Notes: a model not told the origin generated them from the sequence alone. Counted from the first letter of the stretch, positions 7,030 through 15,933 are shown. The stretch is DNA of 64,000 nucleotides from Microbispora rosea (GCF_900156315.1 NZ_FTNI01000010.1:164082-228081), one strand, 5' to 3'. Translations and numbers: made by a program.

Positions 7030-8625
7030 ATGAGCATTACCACCGTTGACGAGCAGCAGCGGCGGACGATCGAGCAGCAGTACGGTCCGCTCGGCCCGCA
7101 CTCCGTCGAACTCATCGACGGAGTGATCGTCAAGGCCGACGACGGCGTCGAGCTCAAGGGCGTCCTGGCGCTCCCGGCAGGGAGCGACAAGGTGCCTGCC
7201 GTGCTCATCCGCTCGCCCTACAACCCCGCCTCCTTCAGGCCCGAAGTGGCCGCCTTCTACATGGGCGAGGTGATCGCTTGGGCGTCCCATGGATATGCCT
7301 GCCTCGTGCAGACCACGCGCACCACCACTTCGTACTTCGACGAAGCCGCCGACGGCTCCGCCACCGTTCGCTGGATGGAGGAGCAGCCGTGGTTCGACGG
7401 ACGCCTCGGCCTGACCGGCGCCAGCTACCACGCGTTCAGCTCCTGGGCCACCGCTTCCACGCGGCCCGCCAGTCTGAAGGCGATCGCCACCGCGATGTAC
7501 AGCACGGACCGGGTCAGCTCCTGGTACCCCGGCGGCGGCTTCGCTCTCGAACTGGCCCTCGGCTGGACCGCCGTGCAGCAGGCGAACGGCTCCGAGGTCG
7601 GCGAGCACCCGTACGACCATCTGCCGCTCGACCAGGCGGACGTCGCCGCCACCGGAACCACCCTCGACTTCTACCAAGAGCGCCTGGCCCACGACGGCGA
7701 GGACCCGCACTGGCAGGCCCTGAACTTCGCCGAACTGCTGGACGACCCTCCGGCGCCGGTCCTGCACATCGACGGCTGGTACGACTACCACCGCAGCTAC
7801 TTCTGGCACGACTTCGAGCGCCTGAACCGGAACACCGGCGACGTGCCGTACCGCTTCGTCATCGGGCCATGGCCGCACGCCGTCCTCGACCCGCGCATCT
7901 CCATGGCCGAGAGGCTCGCCTGGTTCGACACCTACGTGCGTGGCGAAGGTGAGGACCGTTCCGGCGCCCTGCGTTACTACCGCACCGGCGTCGACGCCGG
8001 CTGGCACGAGCTCGACAAGTGGCAGGAACCCGAGACCACCGTCTTCTACGCGAGTTCCGACGAGCGATTGCTGGCCGCCCCCGGTGACCTGGCCGAGCGA
8101 ATGGAATGGACGTACGACCCGGCCGACCCCACCCCGTCCGTCGGGTTCCTGACCATCGGCACCGGCGACGTCAGTGGCCTCTGGGACAGCGGCACCCTCG
8201 AACAACGGACGGATGTGCGCGTCTTCACCAGTGCTCCTCTGCGGGAGCCGCTGGACCTGGCCGGTCGCGCCTTCGCCGCCACGACCTTCTATTCGGACGC
8301 GCCCAGCGCCGACCTGTTCCTGCGGGTCCTGGACGTCTACGAGAACGGGCAGGTGCAGAACGTTGCCGACGGCATCCTCCGCGTCACAGATCCCGGCCTC
8401 GGCGAAGGCGTACCCGTCGAGGTCGACCTCGGCCCCATCGGTCACCGTTTCGCGGACGGCCACCGCCTTCGCCTCGTGGTAGCCAGCGGTGCCCACCCCT
8501 ACTACAACCGCAACCTCGGCAACGGAGAGCCGACCGCAACGGCCACCCGGATCCGCGTCGCTCATCAGGCAGTCGCCGTCGGCGGCGAAGATGGCCTGCG
8601 CATCATCTTTCCCCTGGCTCGTTGA
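7030..8625 (+). CDS. CocE/NonD-type alpha/beta hydrolase (X-Pro dipeptidyl-peptidase S15 family)
   Basis: The 531-residue protein has a strong AAGGAG site before ATG 7030. An N-terminal hydrolase fold carries the nucleophile turn LTGASYHAFSSW (Ser in GxSYxx), a later acid region (VLHIDGWYDYH) and a His in GPWPHAVLD. It is followed by the C-terminal jelly-roll domain typical of the family (ADLFLRVLDVYENGQVQNVA onward). Family members cleave esters or acyl-amides such as cocaine and glutaryl-7-ACA. The 174 bases before it hold no gene, so it may be expressed separately from the oxidoreductases, or read through from them. It converges with the sensor kinase, only 11 bp from its stop. Confidence 0.87.
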   Translation: MSITTVDEQQRRTIEQQYGPLGPHSVELIDGVIVKADDGVELKGVLALPAGSDKVPAVLIRSPYNPASFRPEVAAFYMGEVIAWASHGYACLVQTTRTTTSYFDEAADGSATVRWMEEQPWFDGRLGLTGASYHAFSSWATASTRPASLKAIATAMYSTDRVSSWYPGGGFALELALGWTAVQQANGSEVGEHPYDHLPLDQADVAATGTTLDFYQERLAHDGEDPHWQALNFAELLDDPPAPVLHIDGWYDYHRSYFWHDFERLNRNTGDVPYRFVIGPWPHAVLDPRISMAERLAWFDTYVRGEGEDRSGALRYYRTGVDAGWHELDKWQEPETTVFYASSDERLLAAPGDLAERMEWTYDPADPTPSVGFLTIGTGDVSGLWDSGTLEQRTDVRVFTSAPLREPLDLAGRAFAATTFYSDAPSADLFLRVLDVYENGQVQNVADGILRVTDPGLGEGVPVEVDLGPIGHRFADGHRLRLVVASGAHPYYNRNLGNGEPTATATRIRVAHQAVAVGGEDGLRIIFPLAR

Positions 8626-8636
8626 GACGAACGCCG

Positions 8637-10517
8637 TCAACGCGTTCGACGATCAGGGCCGGACGAGTGGGCTCCGGCGTGACCGTGCGCGGGCAGCCGG
8701 AGCGTGAAGGTCGAACCTTCGCCGACGACGCTGGTGGCGCTGAGCGACCCGCCGTGGGCCTCGGCGAGCTTGCGGGCGATGGGCAGGCCGAGCCCGCTGC
8801 CCCCGCTCCGCCTGCTGCGCGACTTTTCCACCCGCCAGAACCGTTCGAAGACCAGCGGGAGGTCGTCGGGCGCGATCCCGCTGCCGGTGTCGGCGACGTC
8901 GATCACCACGTCGCCGTCGGCGCGGTGGGCGAGCAGGCTCACGGTGCCGCCGGGCGGAGTGTGCCGTACGGCGTTCGAGACGAGGTTGCCCACCGCCTGG
9001 CGCAGCCGTACGGGGTCGGCGACCAACGGGAGGCGGCCGTCGGCCCGCGTCACCAGCGTGACGCCGGCCGCTTCCGCGCCGCCCCGGTGCGCGGTCGCGA
9101 CCTGGGCCAGCAGGTCGGCCACGTCGACCGGCTCGGCGTGCACCCTCAGCTCGCCCGCGTCGGCCACTGCCAGGTCCTGGAGGTCGTCGATGACGTGCTG
9201 GAGCAGCAGGGCCTCCTCCAGCAGCGACGACACGAGTTCCGGATCGGGGTCGGCGAGCCCGTCCTGGGCGGCCTCCAGCCAGCCGCGGATGTTGCTCAGC
9301 GGCGTCCGCAGCTCGTGGGCGACGTCGCCGACCATCGCCTTGCGCAGCTCCTCCAGCCGCTCACGCCGCTCGGCCATGGCGTTGAAGGCGGCGGCGAGCC
9401 TGCCGATCTCGTCCTTCCCCTTGACCTCGACGCGGGCGGCGCGCCCTTCCTCCATGTTCCGTACGGCGTCGGTGAGGGCCCGCAGGGGGCGGCTCAGCCG
9501 GGTTCCGGCCATGACGCCGGCGGTGACGGTGATCAGCAGCACGAGGGCGGCGACGCCGGCGATGCGGGCCTGGTTCTCCGGCGACAGGTCGAAGGCGGTC
9601 GACGTGTCGCCGCCGCGGCTGCTGATGAAGAGCATCGCGGGCGGCGCGACGTACGGCGCGAGCTGCTCGCGGCGGCTGCCGGTGACGCATTCCGGGACGA
9701 CGCTGCCGCGGGGGCCGTCGTCCGTCGCGGCCTGGGCGGGAACGGGCGCGGGCAGGGGCGTCCAGGTGAAGTCGAGGTTGAGCCGCACCTTCGACTCGTG
9801 CCGCCGCTCCAGGCAGCTGTCGACGAGCTTCTGCAGCGCCGCGAGGGCCTTGGCCTCCGTGGCGGTCGGCCGGTCGAGGACGGTGCTCACGCACCGGGTC
9901 TCGGAGTACGGGCGCGCGCCCTCGGTGTCCAGCACGGGCCGTCCGCTCGGACTGTCGGCGATCGTGGCTGCGGCGCCGAAGCTGCCGCGCAGGCAGGCGG
10001 CACGCCGCTCGGCGGCGGTGCGCAGCGCGTCACGTTCCTTGCCCGGCAGCAGGAAGGGGCCCACGGCGCGCGGGTCGATGTGGTCGGGCACGGACGCCAG
10101 AGGCGTGCCCTGCGCCAGTGGTGCACCGGACGCGGCCGCCAGGACCGTGTCGACGTGCAGCGGGTCGATCGACGCGGTCGGCCGGGCGGGCAGCGTCGCG
10201 GGCGGCCCGGCGTCGGAGTCCACGAGCGGCACGCGCCGCTCCGTGGTGATCGTGACGCGGCGACCGGTGTCGCGCGCCAGCCTCCGCACGACCTCCCCCG
10301 CGCCGTCCCAGCCGGGGTGGGTGGCCGCGTAGCCGAGCAGGGTGTCGTACGTGCGGGCGTCGTCGGCGAGCGCCTGTCCCTGTTCCTGCCTGATCGCCAC
10401 GGTGGTGCTCCGCGCGGTCAGCCAGGCCGTCGCCGCGATCGAGCAGACCGACACCAGCACGGACACCGCGAGCAGCCGCAGCAACAGGCTGCGGTGCAGC
10501 GGCACGTCAGCCCGCAT
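8637..10517 (-). CDS. Membrane sensor histidine kinase (OmpR-system partner)
   Basis: The 626-residue protein has a first membrane helix at about 9-35, then a large extracytoplasmic region of about 270 residues containing several Cys. A second helix (IAGVAALVLLITVTAGVMAG) leads into HAMP and a HisKA domain with phospho-accepting His401 in DVAHELRTPL. The ATPase has N box NLVSNAVRH, G1 DTGSGIAPDD and G2 GGSGLGLPIA. All catalytic boxes are present. Its ATG start overlaps the 3' end of the response-regulator gene by 11 bp, so translation is probably coupled. The cysteine-containing sensor domain suggests extracellular redox or envelope sensing (inference). Confidence 0.93.
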   Translation of the reverse strand: MRADVPLHRSLLLRLLAVSVLVSVCSIAATAWLTARSTTVAIRQEQGQALADDARTYDTLLGYAATHPGWDGAGEVVRRLARDTGRRVTITTERRVPLVDSDAGPPATLPARPTASIDPLHVDTVLAAASGAPLAQGTPLASVPDHIDPRAVGPFLLPGKERDALRTAAERRAACLRGSFGAAATIADSPSGRPVLDTEGARPYSETRCVSTVLDRPTATEAKALAALQKLVDSCLERRHESKVRLNLDFTWTPLPAPVPAQAATDDGPRGSVVPECVTGSRREQLAPYVAPPAMLFISSRGGDTSTAFDLSPENQARIAGVAALVLLITVTAGVMAGTRLSRPLRALTDAVRNMEEGRAARVEVKGKDEIGRLAAAFNAMAERRERLEELRKAMVGDVAHELRTPLSNIRGWLEAAQDGLADPDPELVSSLLEEALLLQHVIDDLQDLAVADAGELRVHAEPVDVADLLAQVATAHRGGAEAAGVTLVTRADGRLPLVADPVRLRQAVGNLVSNAVRHTPPGGTVSLLAHRADGDVVIDVADTGSGIAPDDLPLVFERFWRVEKSRSRRSGGSGLGLPIARKLAEAHGGSLSATSVVGEGSTFTLRLPAHGHAGAHSSGPDRRTR

Positions 10518-11226
10518 CGCGCGGGTCCCGCCGGTCGTCGGCGAGCTTGTAGCCCACCCCGTAGACGGTGAGGAGCCGTACGGGGCGGCGCGGAGTGGGC
10601 TCGATCTTCCGGCGGAGGTTCATCACGTGGACGTCCACGGTGCGCGAGGTGATGTAGCGGTCGAACCCGTGCAGCCGGGCGAGGATCTGCTCGCGGGTGA
10701 ACACCCGGCCCGGCTGGGTGACGAGCAGCTCCAGCACCGCGAACTCGCCGGGGGTGCACTCGACGGGCACGCCGTCCACGCTGACCTCGTGGCGGTCCGG
10801 GTCGACGACCAGGGCACCGGCCCTCAACGCGGGCACGGGCGACGTGGCCGGCGCGGCGACGGTGCGGGCGCGCCTGAGCAGCGTGCGGACGCGCGCCATC
10901 AGCTCGCGCGGGCTGTACGGCTTGGTCATGTAGTCGTCCGCGCCGAGGTCGAGGCCGAGCAGCAGGTCGTCCTCGGTGGAACGGGCGGTCAGCATCAGCA
11001 CCGGGAGGTCCGACTCGGCGCGCAGGACGCGGCACACGTCCAGTCCGTCGACCCTGGGCATCATCACGTCGAGCACCAGCAGGTCGGGGGCCCGCCGGCG
11101 TACCGACTCCAGGGCCGCGCGGCCGTCGTGGACGGCGACGACCTCGTGGCCCTCCCGCTCCAGGTAGCGGCGGATGAGCTCGGCCTGCTTCACGTCGTCC
11201 TCTGCGACCAGGACATATGCACTCAC
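10507..11226 (-). CDS. OmpR/PhoB-type response regulator
   Basis: From GTG 11226 the protein is 239 residues. The receiver domain has acidic pocket EDD (9-11), phosphorylation site Asp53 in LLVLDVMMPRVDG, a switch Thr in VLMLTA and Lys in DYMTKPYSP. The winged-helix output domain ends with TVYGVGYKLADD. GTG 11226 is chosen because the receiver strand begins there; the open frame upstream is not protein-like and no clear ribosome-binding site is seen. It heads a two-gene unit with the kinase and is divergent from a lipoprotein gene. Direct repeats typical of this regulator class lie in the shared intergenic space. Confidence 0.93.
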   Translation of the reverse strand: MSAYVLVAEDDVKQAELIRRYLEREGHEVVAVHDGRAALESVRRRAPDLLVLDVMMPRVDGLDVCRVLRAESDLPVLMLTARSTEDDLLLGLDLGADDYMTKPYSPRELMARVRTLLRRARTVAAPATSPVPALRAGALVVDPDRHEVSVDGVPVECTPGEFAVLELLVTQPGRVFTREQILARLHGFDRYITSRTVDVHVMNLRRKIEPTPRRPVRLLTVYGVGYKLADDRRDPRDAG

Positions 11227-11287
11227 AGATGGCGATAGTAGGTCGGCCTGAGGACCATCTCGCCCCTGCTCATCCGCCGGCCAAAGG

Positions 11288-11307
11288 TTCCTGACAACTT
11301 CCTGACA
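11288..11307. promoter_or_regulatory. Direct-repeat site for an OmpR-type regulator
   Basis: TTCCTGACA occurs at 11288-11296 and 11299-11307, an 11-bp period matching the tandem half-sites bound by OmpR/PhoB regulators. It lies 22 bp before the lipoprotein start and 61 bp upstream of the regulator start. Confidence 0.6.
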
Positions 11308-11329
11308 TTGCTCGGCCATCCTCTCCGGC

Positions 11330-11938
11330 ATGAGCAACCGAACCGACCGGCGCGTGTCCGCACGGCACGCCACCGCACTGTCCTTCGCCGCCCTGGCCTG
11401 CGGCTTCCTCACCGCCTGCGGCACCGCCCAGGCGGCGGACGCCCCCGGCACCCCCGCTCCCGTCTCGGCCGGCCACGTGTCGGCCCCCCGGCCGGCTGCG
11501 GCGCAGACCGAGTCCAAGCCCGCCCATGCCACGAAGTCCCGCCCGCAGCTGCGCCTGGACAGCTCCGAGGCCGAGGTGCGCAAGCTCCGCGAGGCGTACG
11601 CCGGCTGCCTGCGCGAGCACGGCATGCCGAGCAAGGGGACCTGGCCCAAGGCGGCGGAGAAGTCAGCGCGGGCCGCCTGCGAGCACCTGCGGCCGTTGCT
11701 GCCGCCGGAGCTCGACCCGGCCAAGAACCCGAACTACGCCAAGAGCGTCCGGATCGAGGCCAAGTGCCTGCAGGACCACGGCTTCGACGTCCACCTCGTC
11801 AAGGTGGACGGCCCCGCCAAGCTCGGCTGGCGGTACGGGAGCGTTCCCGGACCCGGCGTCGACATCGCCAAGATCCAGGATGACTGCCGCGTGAAGGCGT
11901 ACGGCGGCGGCCGCGCGCTCCGGCCCGGCCCGCAGTAA
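11330..11938 (+). CDS. Secreted lipoprotein of unknown function, likely target of the adjacent two-component system
   Basis: The 202-residue protein has a twin-Arg-free signal peptide and lipobox LTAC (Cys about 29), then an Ala/Pro-rich linker and a folded C-terminal part. That part has two similar segments, YAGCLREHGMP and CLQDHGFDV, each with a Cys followed by an HG. Such CxxxHG segments recur in actinomycete envelope proteins whose function I cannot name. It is divergent from the response regulator, with a direct-repeat site in front of it, so it may be controlled by that system or act as its accessory sensor (inference). Confidence 0.75.
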   Translation: MSNRTDRRVSARHATALSFAALACGFLTACGTAQAADAPGTPAPVSAGHVSAPRPAAAQTESKPAHATKSRPQLRLDSSEAEVRKLREAYAGCLREHGMPSKGTWPKAAEKSARAACEHLRPLLPPELDPAKNPNYAKSVRIEAKCLQDHGFDVHLVKVDGPAKLGWRYGSVPGPGVDIAKIQDDCRVKAYGGGRALRPGPQ

Positions 11939-11949
11939 CAACCCGGCGC

Positions 11950-11991
11950 GGGGCGGCGGGCGGCACCGCTTCGGGTGGCGCCCGCCGCCCC
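11950..11991. terminator. Bidirectional terminator between convergent lipoprotein genes
   Basis: A strong GC-rich stem-loop (GGGGCGGCGGGCG opposite CGCCCGCCGCCCC, with inner GCTTCGG loop) fills the 57-bp gap between two convergent genes and can serve both. Confidence 0.7.
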
Positions 11992-11995
11992 GCCG

Positions 11996-12454
11996 TCACG
12001 GCTGGACGTACCGCAGCCTGAGGGTGTCGACGTGCCCGGACCAGCGCAACGTCACGTGCCAGCAGCCCGCCTCCGGCAGGTCGACGCCCGACGGACCGGG
12101 CCCGCCGGGCACCTCGCGCGTGACAGGCGGGCCCGAGCCGTCCAGGCGCGCCTCGATCAGCAGGGGATCCCCGTTCTGGGACACCCGCGACACCCAGAGG
12201 ATCTTGTTGCCGCGATCCTTGCCCGGCGGCGACAGCAGCGGATCACCGAACACCACGGCCGCGATGTCGCCCCGGTCCCCCAGGACGTACGGCATCGCCT
12301 GGTCGGGCGGCCGGAACCCCGTACGGGCCCAGGTGGGCAGCGGTGCCGGTGACAACCGGTCGGGACATCCGCCGGACGGCTGCTCGGCACACCCCGCAAG
12401 CAGGGAACAGGCCAGGGTCAGCGCCGATATCGGTATCAGTGCGGTGCGAGGCAT
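11996..12454 (-). CDS. Secreted lipoprotein, hypothetical
   Basis: From ATG 12454 (GAGGAG eight bases upstream) the protein is 152 residues. It has a short signal peptide with lipobox LLAGC and a beta-rich mature domain containing three Cys. It ends with CWHVTLRWSGHVDTLRLRYV, which resembles a small beta-sandwich. No catalytic motif is visible. The upstream in-frame extension to 12724 has no signal-peptide character and is rejected. It is convergent with the previous lipoprotein across a terminator; a shared task is not shown. Confidence 0.75.
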   Translation of the reverse strand: MPRTALIPISALTLACSLLAGCAEQPSGGCPDRLSPAPLPTWARTGFRPPDQAMPYVLGDRGDIAAVVFGDPLLSPPGKDRGNKILWVSRVSQNGDPLLIEARLDGSGPPVTREVPGGPGPSGVDLPEAGCWHVTLRWSGHVDTLRLRYVQP

Positions 12455-12799
12455 GAGCGACTCCTCAGGAGGGCGTACGTGGTCGCTACCTCTACACCGC
12501 CGACCCCTCCGCAGGTTCCGGCCCGGCCGGCACGGACATGTTCGGTCAGAAGCCGGCGTTCCGATCGATGAGCCGTGCGACTGGCTGCGATGAGAAATCC
12601 CCCGTTGATGGACGTCTGGCCCGTCCGCCACGATGGCAGAGCCGCCCACCGCGAATCCGGATGTTCGATGTGGGGGTCCGATCGGTTTATCGGCCGCTTG
12701 TGCGCTGCGCCGCGTAATCACCATTAGCCCGCCCTATAGCGGCAATGCCGAACGGCCGGATTTTTCGTTCGGAACCATCTCTGCAAAAGGAGCGTTCAC
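12455..12799. other. Intergenic region, no gene seen
   Basis: These 345 bases separate a leftward lipoprotein from a rightward SnoaL-like gene and should hold two promoters. The right part is AT-richer around 12690-12780 and includes CCTATAGC (12733-12740). I see no repeat, hairpin or small gene that I can support. Confidence 0.5.
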
Positions 12800-13231
12800 A
12801 TGAGCCAGACGGCCCAGCGGTTGGGCGTCGAGCATGTTGCCGTAGTCCGGGAGTTCTTCCGTCTGCTGTCCGTCAAGGACGTGACCGGGTGGGGCGACCT
12901 GTGGCACACGGATGCGACCATCACGGTGCCCTATCCGGCAGCCGGATTCCCCCCCGTCATCCGCGGCAAGGACGATATCGTCTCCGGCTTTCACCACCTG
13001 ATGGCCAACTTCGAGACCTTCGACGCGCGGATCACCGGCATCTACCCCGCGGTCGACTCCGACGCCGTCTGTGTCGAATACCACAATGTAGCCACCCTGG
13101 TCGGAGGAACGGAGTACACCAACGACAACATCGCCGTTTTCCGTTTCACCGACGGCCTGGTCAGCGAATACCACGATTACTTCGATCCCCGCCGCTTCCA
13201 GGTCGTCGTGGACGCCTTGCCCACCGCCTGA
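12800..13231 (+). CDS. SnoaL-like / NTF2-fold protein
   Basis: The 143-residue protein starts at ATG 12800 behind AAAGGAGC. Length and pattern (VREFFRLLSVKDVTGWGDLW, then IRGKDDIVSGF, then VFRFTDGLVSEYHDYFDPRR) fit the cone-shaped NTF2-like fold of ketosteroid isomerase, polyketide cyclase and many small-molecule-binding proteins. The pocket has several Asp and His residues, but catalysis cannot be claimed. It is a single gene, not part of a polyketide cluster, 43 bp before the FMN-reductase fusion and possibly co-transcribed with it. Confidence 0.82.
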   Translation: MSQTAQRLGVEHVAVVREFFRLLSVKDVTGWGDLWHTDATITVPYPAAGFPPVIRGKDDIVSGFHHLMANFETFDARITGIYPAVDSDAVCVEYHNVATLVGGTEYTNDNIAVFRFTDGLVSEYHDYFDPRRFQVVVDALPTA

Positions 13232-13274
13232 CGGCAGACGCGAAACCGATAGTCATCTTGTGAGTGTGTTTCGC

Positions 13275-14342
13275 ATGTCAACGGAATGCGTACGGATCGT
13301 CGTCCTGGTGTGCAGCACCCGCCCCGGCGCCCTCGGCCCGGTGGTGGGGGAGTGGTTGATCGAGATGATCGGGCCGCGTGCTGGGGAACTCGGCGCCGAT
13401 CTCGTACAGGTGACTCTCGGCGACCTTGATCTGCCGTTCCTCGACGAGGAGGAGCATCCGTCGTCGGGTCGTTACGGGCACGAGCACACGCGACGGTGGA
13501 GCGCGATCGTGGACGCGGCGGACGGCTTCATCGTGGTGACGCCGGAGTACAACTACGGCATGCCGGCGACCCTGAAGAACGCCTTGGACTACCTCGGCCG
13601 TGAGTGGGCGTGGAAACCGATGGGCTTCGTCAGCTATGGCAACACCTCGGCGGGCACGCGCTCGGTCCAGCACGCCAAGCAGGTGGTGACCACGCTGCGT
13701 CTCGTGCCGCTGGGCGCCACTGTCGCCATTCGCATCGGCGACGCGATGGACAACGGCCGAGTCCGGCCGAACCCCGCTCAGGCCGGGGCGGCCGTCGGTG
13801 TCCTGGACGAGCTGGTCCGGCTCGCCCACGCCCTCCGGCCGATGCGTGAGGGGACCGGGGCGGGGGTGCGCCCCGGACCGTTGCCGGGGTCCTACATCAG
13901 GCCGTTGACACCCGGCGACGCCCCGCAGGTCACCGTGCTGCAGCGGTGCTGCTGGGTGGACGAGGCCCTCGCCAACGACACCCTGGACATACCGGCCCTG
14001 GGGGAGTCGCTGGAGCAGGTCGGGGAATGGCTGGCCACCTGGCACGCCACGGGCCTGTGGCGGGACGGCCGGCTCCTGGGCATGGTGCGGGCCCGTAGTA
14101 TCGGCAACGACTGGCATGTGGGCCGGCTCGGTGTCGCGCCCGATCAGCGGGGGCAAGGTCTGGGACGCTGGCTGCTCCGCAGCGCCGAGGCCGGTGTGGC
14201 CCCGGAGTGCCGTCGCATCGTGTTGTTCACCGGCGCGAAAAGCCGGCAGAACATCAGGCTCTACGAGAGCGAGGGATACCAGCCGCTGCCACTCGCAGAT
14301 GACGAGGGAACCGTCCGCCTCATCAAGGCAGTGGCGTCTTGA
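13275..14342 (+). CDS. NADPH-dependent FMN reductase fused to a GNAT acetyltransferase
   Basis: One continuous frame joins two enzymes. The N-terminal part, about residues 1-185, is a flavodoxin-like NADPH:FMN reductase with phosphate loop VCSTRPGALG and flavin loop TPEYNYGMPATLKNALDYLG. After a Gly/Pro linker (TGAGVRPGPLPGS) come about 160 residues of a GNAT fold, with the acetyl-CoA loop VAPDQRGQGLGRWLL and the terminal strand pair SRQNIRLYESEGYQPL. The two families normally occur as separate genes. GTG 13260 is an alternative start five codons earlier; neither start has a clear ribosome-binding site. The gene converges with a LysR regulator 17 bp away. Possible roles are quinone or azo reduction coupled to acetylation of an amine (inference). 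Confidence 0.85.
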   Translation: MSTECVRIVVLVCSTRPGALGPVVGEWLIEMIGPRAGELGADLVQVTLGDLDLPFLDEEEHPSSGRYGHEHTRRWSAIVDAADGFIVVTPEYNYGMPATLKNALDYLGREWAWKPMGFVSYGNTSAGTRSVQHAKQVVTTLRLVPLGATVAIRIGDAMDNGRVRPNPAQAGAAVGVLDELVRLAHALRPMREGTGAGVRPGPLPGSYIRPLTPGDAPQVTVLQRCCWVDEALANDTLDIPALGESLEQVGEWLATWHATGLWRDGRLLGMVRARSIGNDWHVGRLGVAPDQRGQGLGRWLLRSAEAGVAPECRRIVLFTGAKSRQNIRLYESEGYQPLPLADDEGTVRLIKAVAS

Positions 14343-14359
14343 TCGGCATTCCAGGGTGG

Positions 14360-15280
14360 TCAGGCGTCGTGGACGAGGCGGGGTAACTCTTCGGCGACGA
14401 GGTCGGCGAACGCCTGTGCGGCAGCGGAAAGCCGGCCGGTCCGCCATACCAGCCCGGACCGTGATGGGGAGGCTCCGGCCATCGGGAGAGCCACTACGTC
14501 AGGATGCTGGTAGTAGCGGAGGATCGACGCGACGGTCGGATAGACCACCGTGCCCATGGCGACGTGCGTCAACGCCTCGCCGACGGAGTTGACCGGGACG
14601 ATCCGCCGGATCGGCCGCCCGTCCGGCGCGCGTGGCGGGAAGAGCTCGTCGAGCACTTCCTTCGGCGCGCTCGGCACATCGACCGTGGCATAGTCCGCGA
14701 CATCGTTGTAGGTCACCGATTCCCGTCCGGCGAGCGGATGATCTCTGGCTACGATCAGGATCCGGTTCTCCACCGACAGGACGGGTCCGACTGTCAGTTC
14801 GGCGTCATCCGGAGCGGGTAGCCGGATCGCGAGCATGTCGAGCTCGGCCCTGCGTAGTCGCTCGTAGGGCCGAGCATTGTAGGTGAGTTCCACGAGGTGC
14901 ACGGCGCACTGTGGGTAACGCTGCTCGAAGATCCGGACCAGGGGCAGTAGGTGCGGACCTGCCGATGATTGCAACATGACACCGACCGTGATCGTCCCTG
15001 CCGTGCCGGTCGCCATGTCCCGGGTTGTGTCCAGCGCCGCGCACAGCGCGCCGTAGGCAGGTTCGAGCCGGTCATATAGGTGGGCGCCGAGCGCGGTCAG
15101 CCGTACCCGTCTGCTGCTGCGTTCGAACAACCGGCCGCCGATGCGTCCCTCAAGGCTTCTGACCAATTGGCTCACACGTGACTGGGTCAGGTACATCCGT
15201 TCGGCTGCCCGGCCGAAGTGCAGTTCGGCCGCGACCATCAGGAACGCGCGGACCTCCTGCAACTCGATGGACTCCCACAT
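14360..15280 (-). CDS. LysR-family transcriptional regulator
   Basis: From ATG 15280 the protein is 306 residues, the usual LysR length. The N-terminal winged HTH reads MVAAELHFGRAAERMYLTQS. The effector domain begins near residue 90 (GTITVGVMLQSSAGPHLLPL), in two lobes. GTG 15352 would add 24 non-homologous residues, so the ATG is preferred though no ribosome-binding site is clear. Two palindromes lie just upstream. The likely regulon is itself plus a neighbour, but the usual divergent target is absent because the next gene upstream runs in the same direction. Confidence 0.9.
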   Translation of the reverse strand: MWESIELQEVRAFLMVAAELHFGRAAERMYLTQSRVSQLVRSLEGRIGGRLFERSSRRVRLTALGAHLYDRLEPAYGALCAALDTTRDMATGTAGTITVGVMLQSSAGPHLLPLVRIFEQRYPQCAVHLVELTYNARPYERLRRAELDMLAIRLPAPDDAELTVGPVLSVENRILIVARDHPLAGRESVTYNDVADYATVDVPSAPKEVLDELFPPRAPDGRPIRRIVPVNSVGEALTHVAMGTVVYPTVASILRYYQHPDVVALPMAGASPSRSGLVWRTGRLSAAAQAFADLVAEELPRLVHDA

Positions 15281-15292
15281 GAACAAGTGAGA

Positions 15293-15381
15293 GTACCGTC
15301 CGGTACGGCCTCGAGCCGCTGTCGATATCGGGGCGCATTCGCCCGGCGACACTCTCGGTTCCAGCGACGATCACGTGATCG
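15293..15381. promoter_or_regulatory. Two palindromes upstream of the LysR gene
   Basis: GTACCG-TC-CGGTAC (15293-15306) lies 13 bases before the LysR start. CGATCACGTGATCG (15368-15381) is a perfect 14-bp palindrome close to the stop of the upstream acetyltransferase gene. Both are candidate operators; no binding protein can be named. Confidence 0.4.
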
Positions 15382-15390
15382 CAGGTCTGG

Positions 15391-15933
15391 TCAGAGATCG
15401 AGCATCATGAGGATCTCGTCGCGATCATCGCCGGGAGCGAGCCGCAGTGCACCGGGCCACCGGCCGATCTCCTTCCAGCCGAGCCGCCCGTAAAAATCTT
15501 CGAGCCCCACACCGCCCCGAGCGGCGAGGCGAAGCTGTTCGAGGCCCATCTCCTCGCGGGCCACCTGCCGCACCCGGCGCATCAGCGCGGCACCGATGCC
15601 TCTGCCACGAAACCCCGTGTGCGTCTGGAGGTGATGAACCGTGCCCCAGTGAGCGATCAGCGGGTCAACGCTCCTGCGCACGTTCAGCCACCCGGCGAGC
15701 GTCCCGTCCACGAGGGCCAGGAGGAATCGGCTGCGCTCCGGATCGAGGCCGGCGATGAGCCGATCGGCCACCACCGCGACCTCGTCGAAGCTCACAGGAG
15801 GAAACGGGAAGCCGGCGGCGCCCCCGGCGTTGGTCACCGTGACCCAGCACTCGACCAACTCCCGCCGCAGGCCGGAAGACATCTCCCGTCCTTCGATGAT
15901 CTCCAGGAACGCCGGAACACTCTCGTGCGTCAT
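15391..15933 (-). CDS. GNAT-family N-acetyltransferase
   Basis: The 180-residue protein has the acetyl-CoA pyrophosphate loop THTGFRGRGIGAALMRRV in motif A, then EQLRLAARGGVGLEDFYGRL, typical of motif B. Members acetylate amines of small molecules, antibiotics or proteins; no substrate is evident. It starts at ATG 15933. It is followed by the LysR gene on the same strand after about 110 bp, so co-transcription is possible but the palindromes between suggest a separate promoter. Confidence 0.87.
   Translation of the reverse strand: MTHESVPAFLEIIEGREMSSGLRRELVECWVTVTNAGGAAGFPFPPVSFDEVAVVADRLIAGLDPERSRFLLALVDGTLAGWLNVRRSVDPLIAHWGTVHHLQTHTGFRGRGIGAALMRRVRQVAREEMGLEQLRLAARGGVGLEDFYGRLGWKEIGRWPGALRLAPGDDRDEILMMLDL

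Noticed and set aside
8106-10571. 821-residue rightward frame
   Set aside because: Shadow of the hydrolase end and the sensor kinase; no start, Arg/Gly/Val-rich, no motif.
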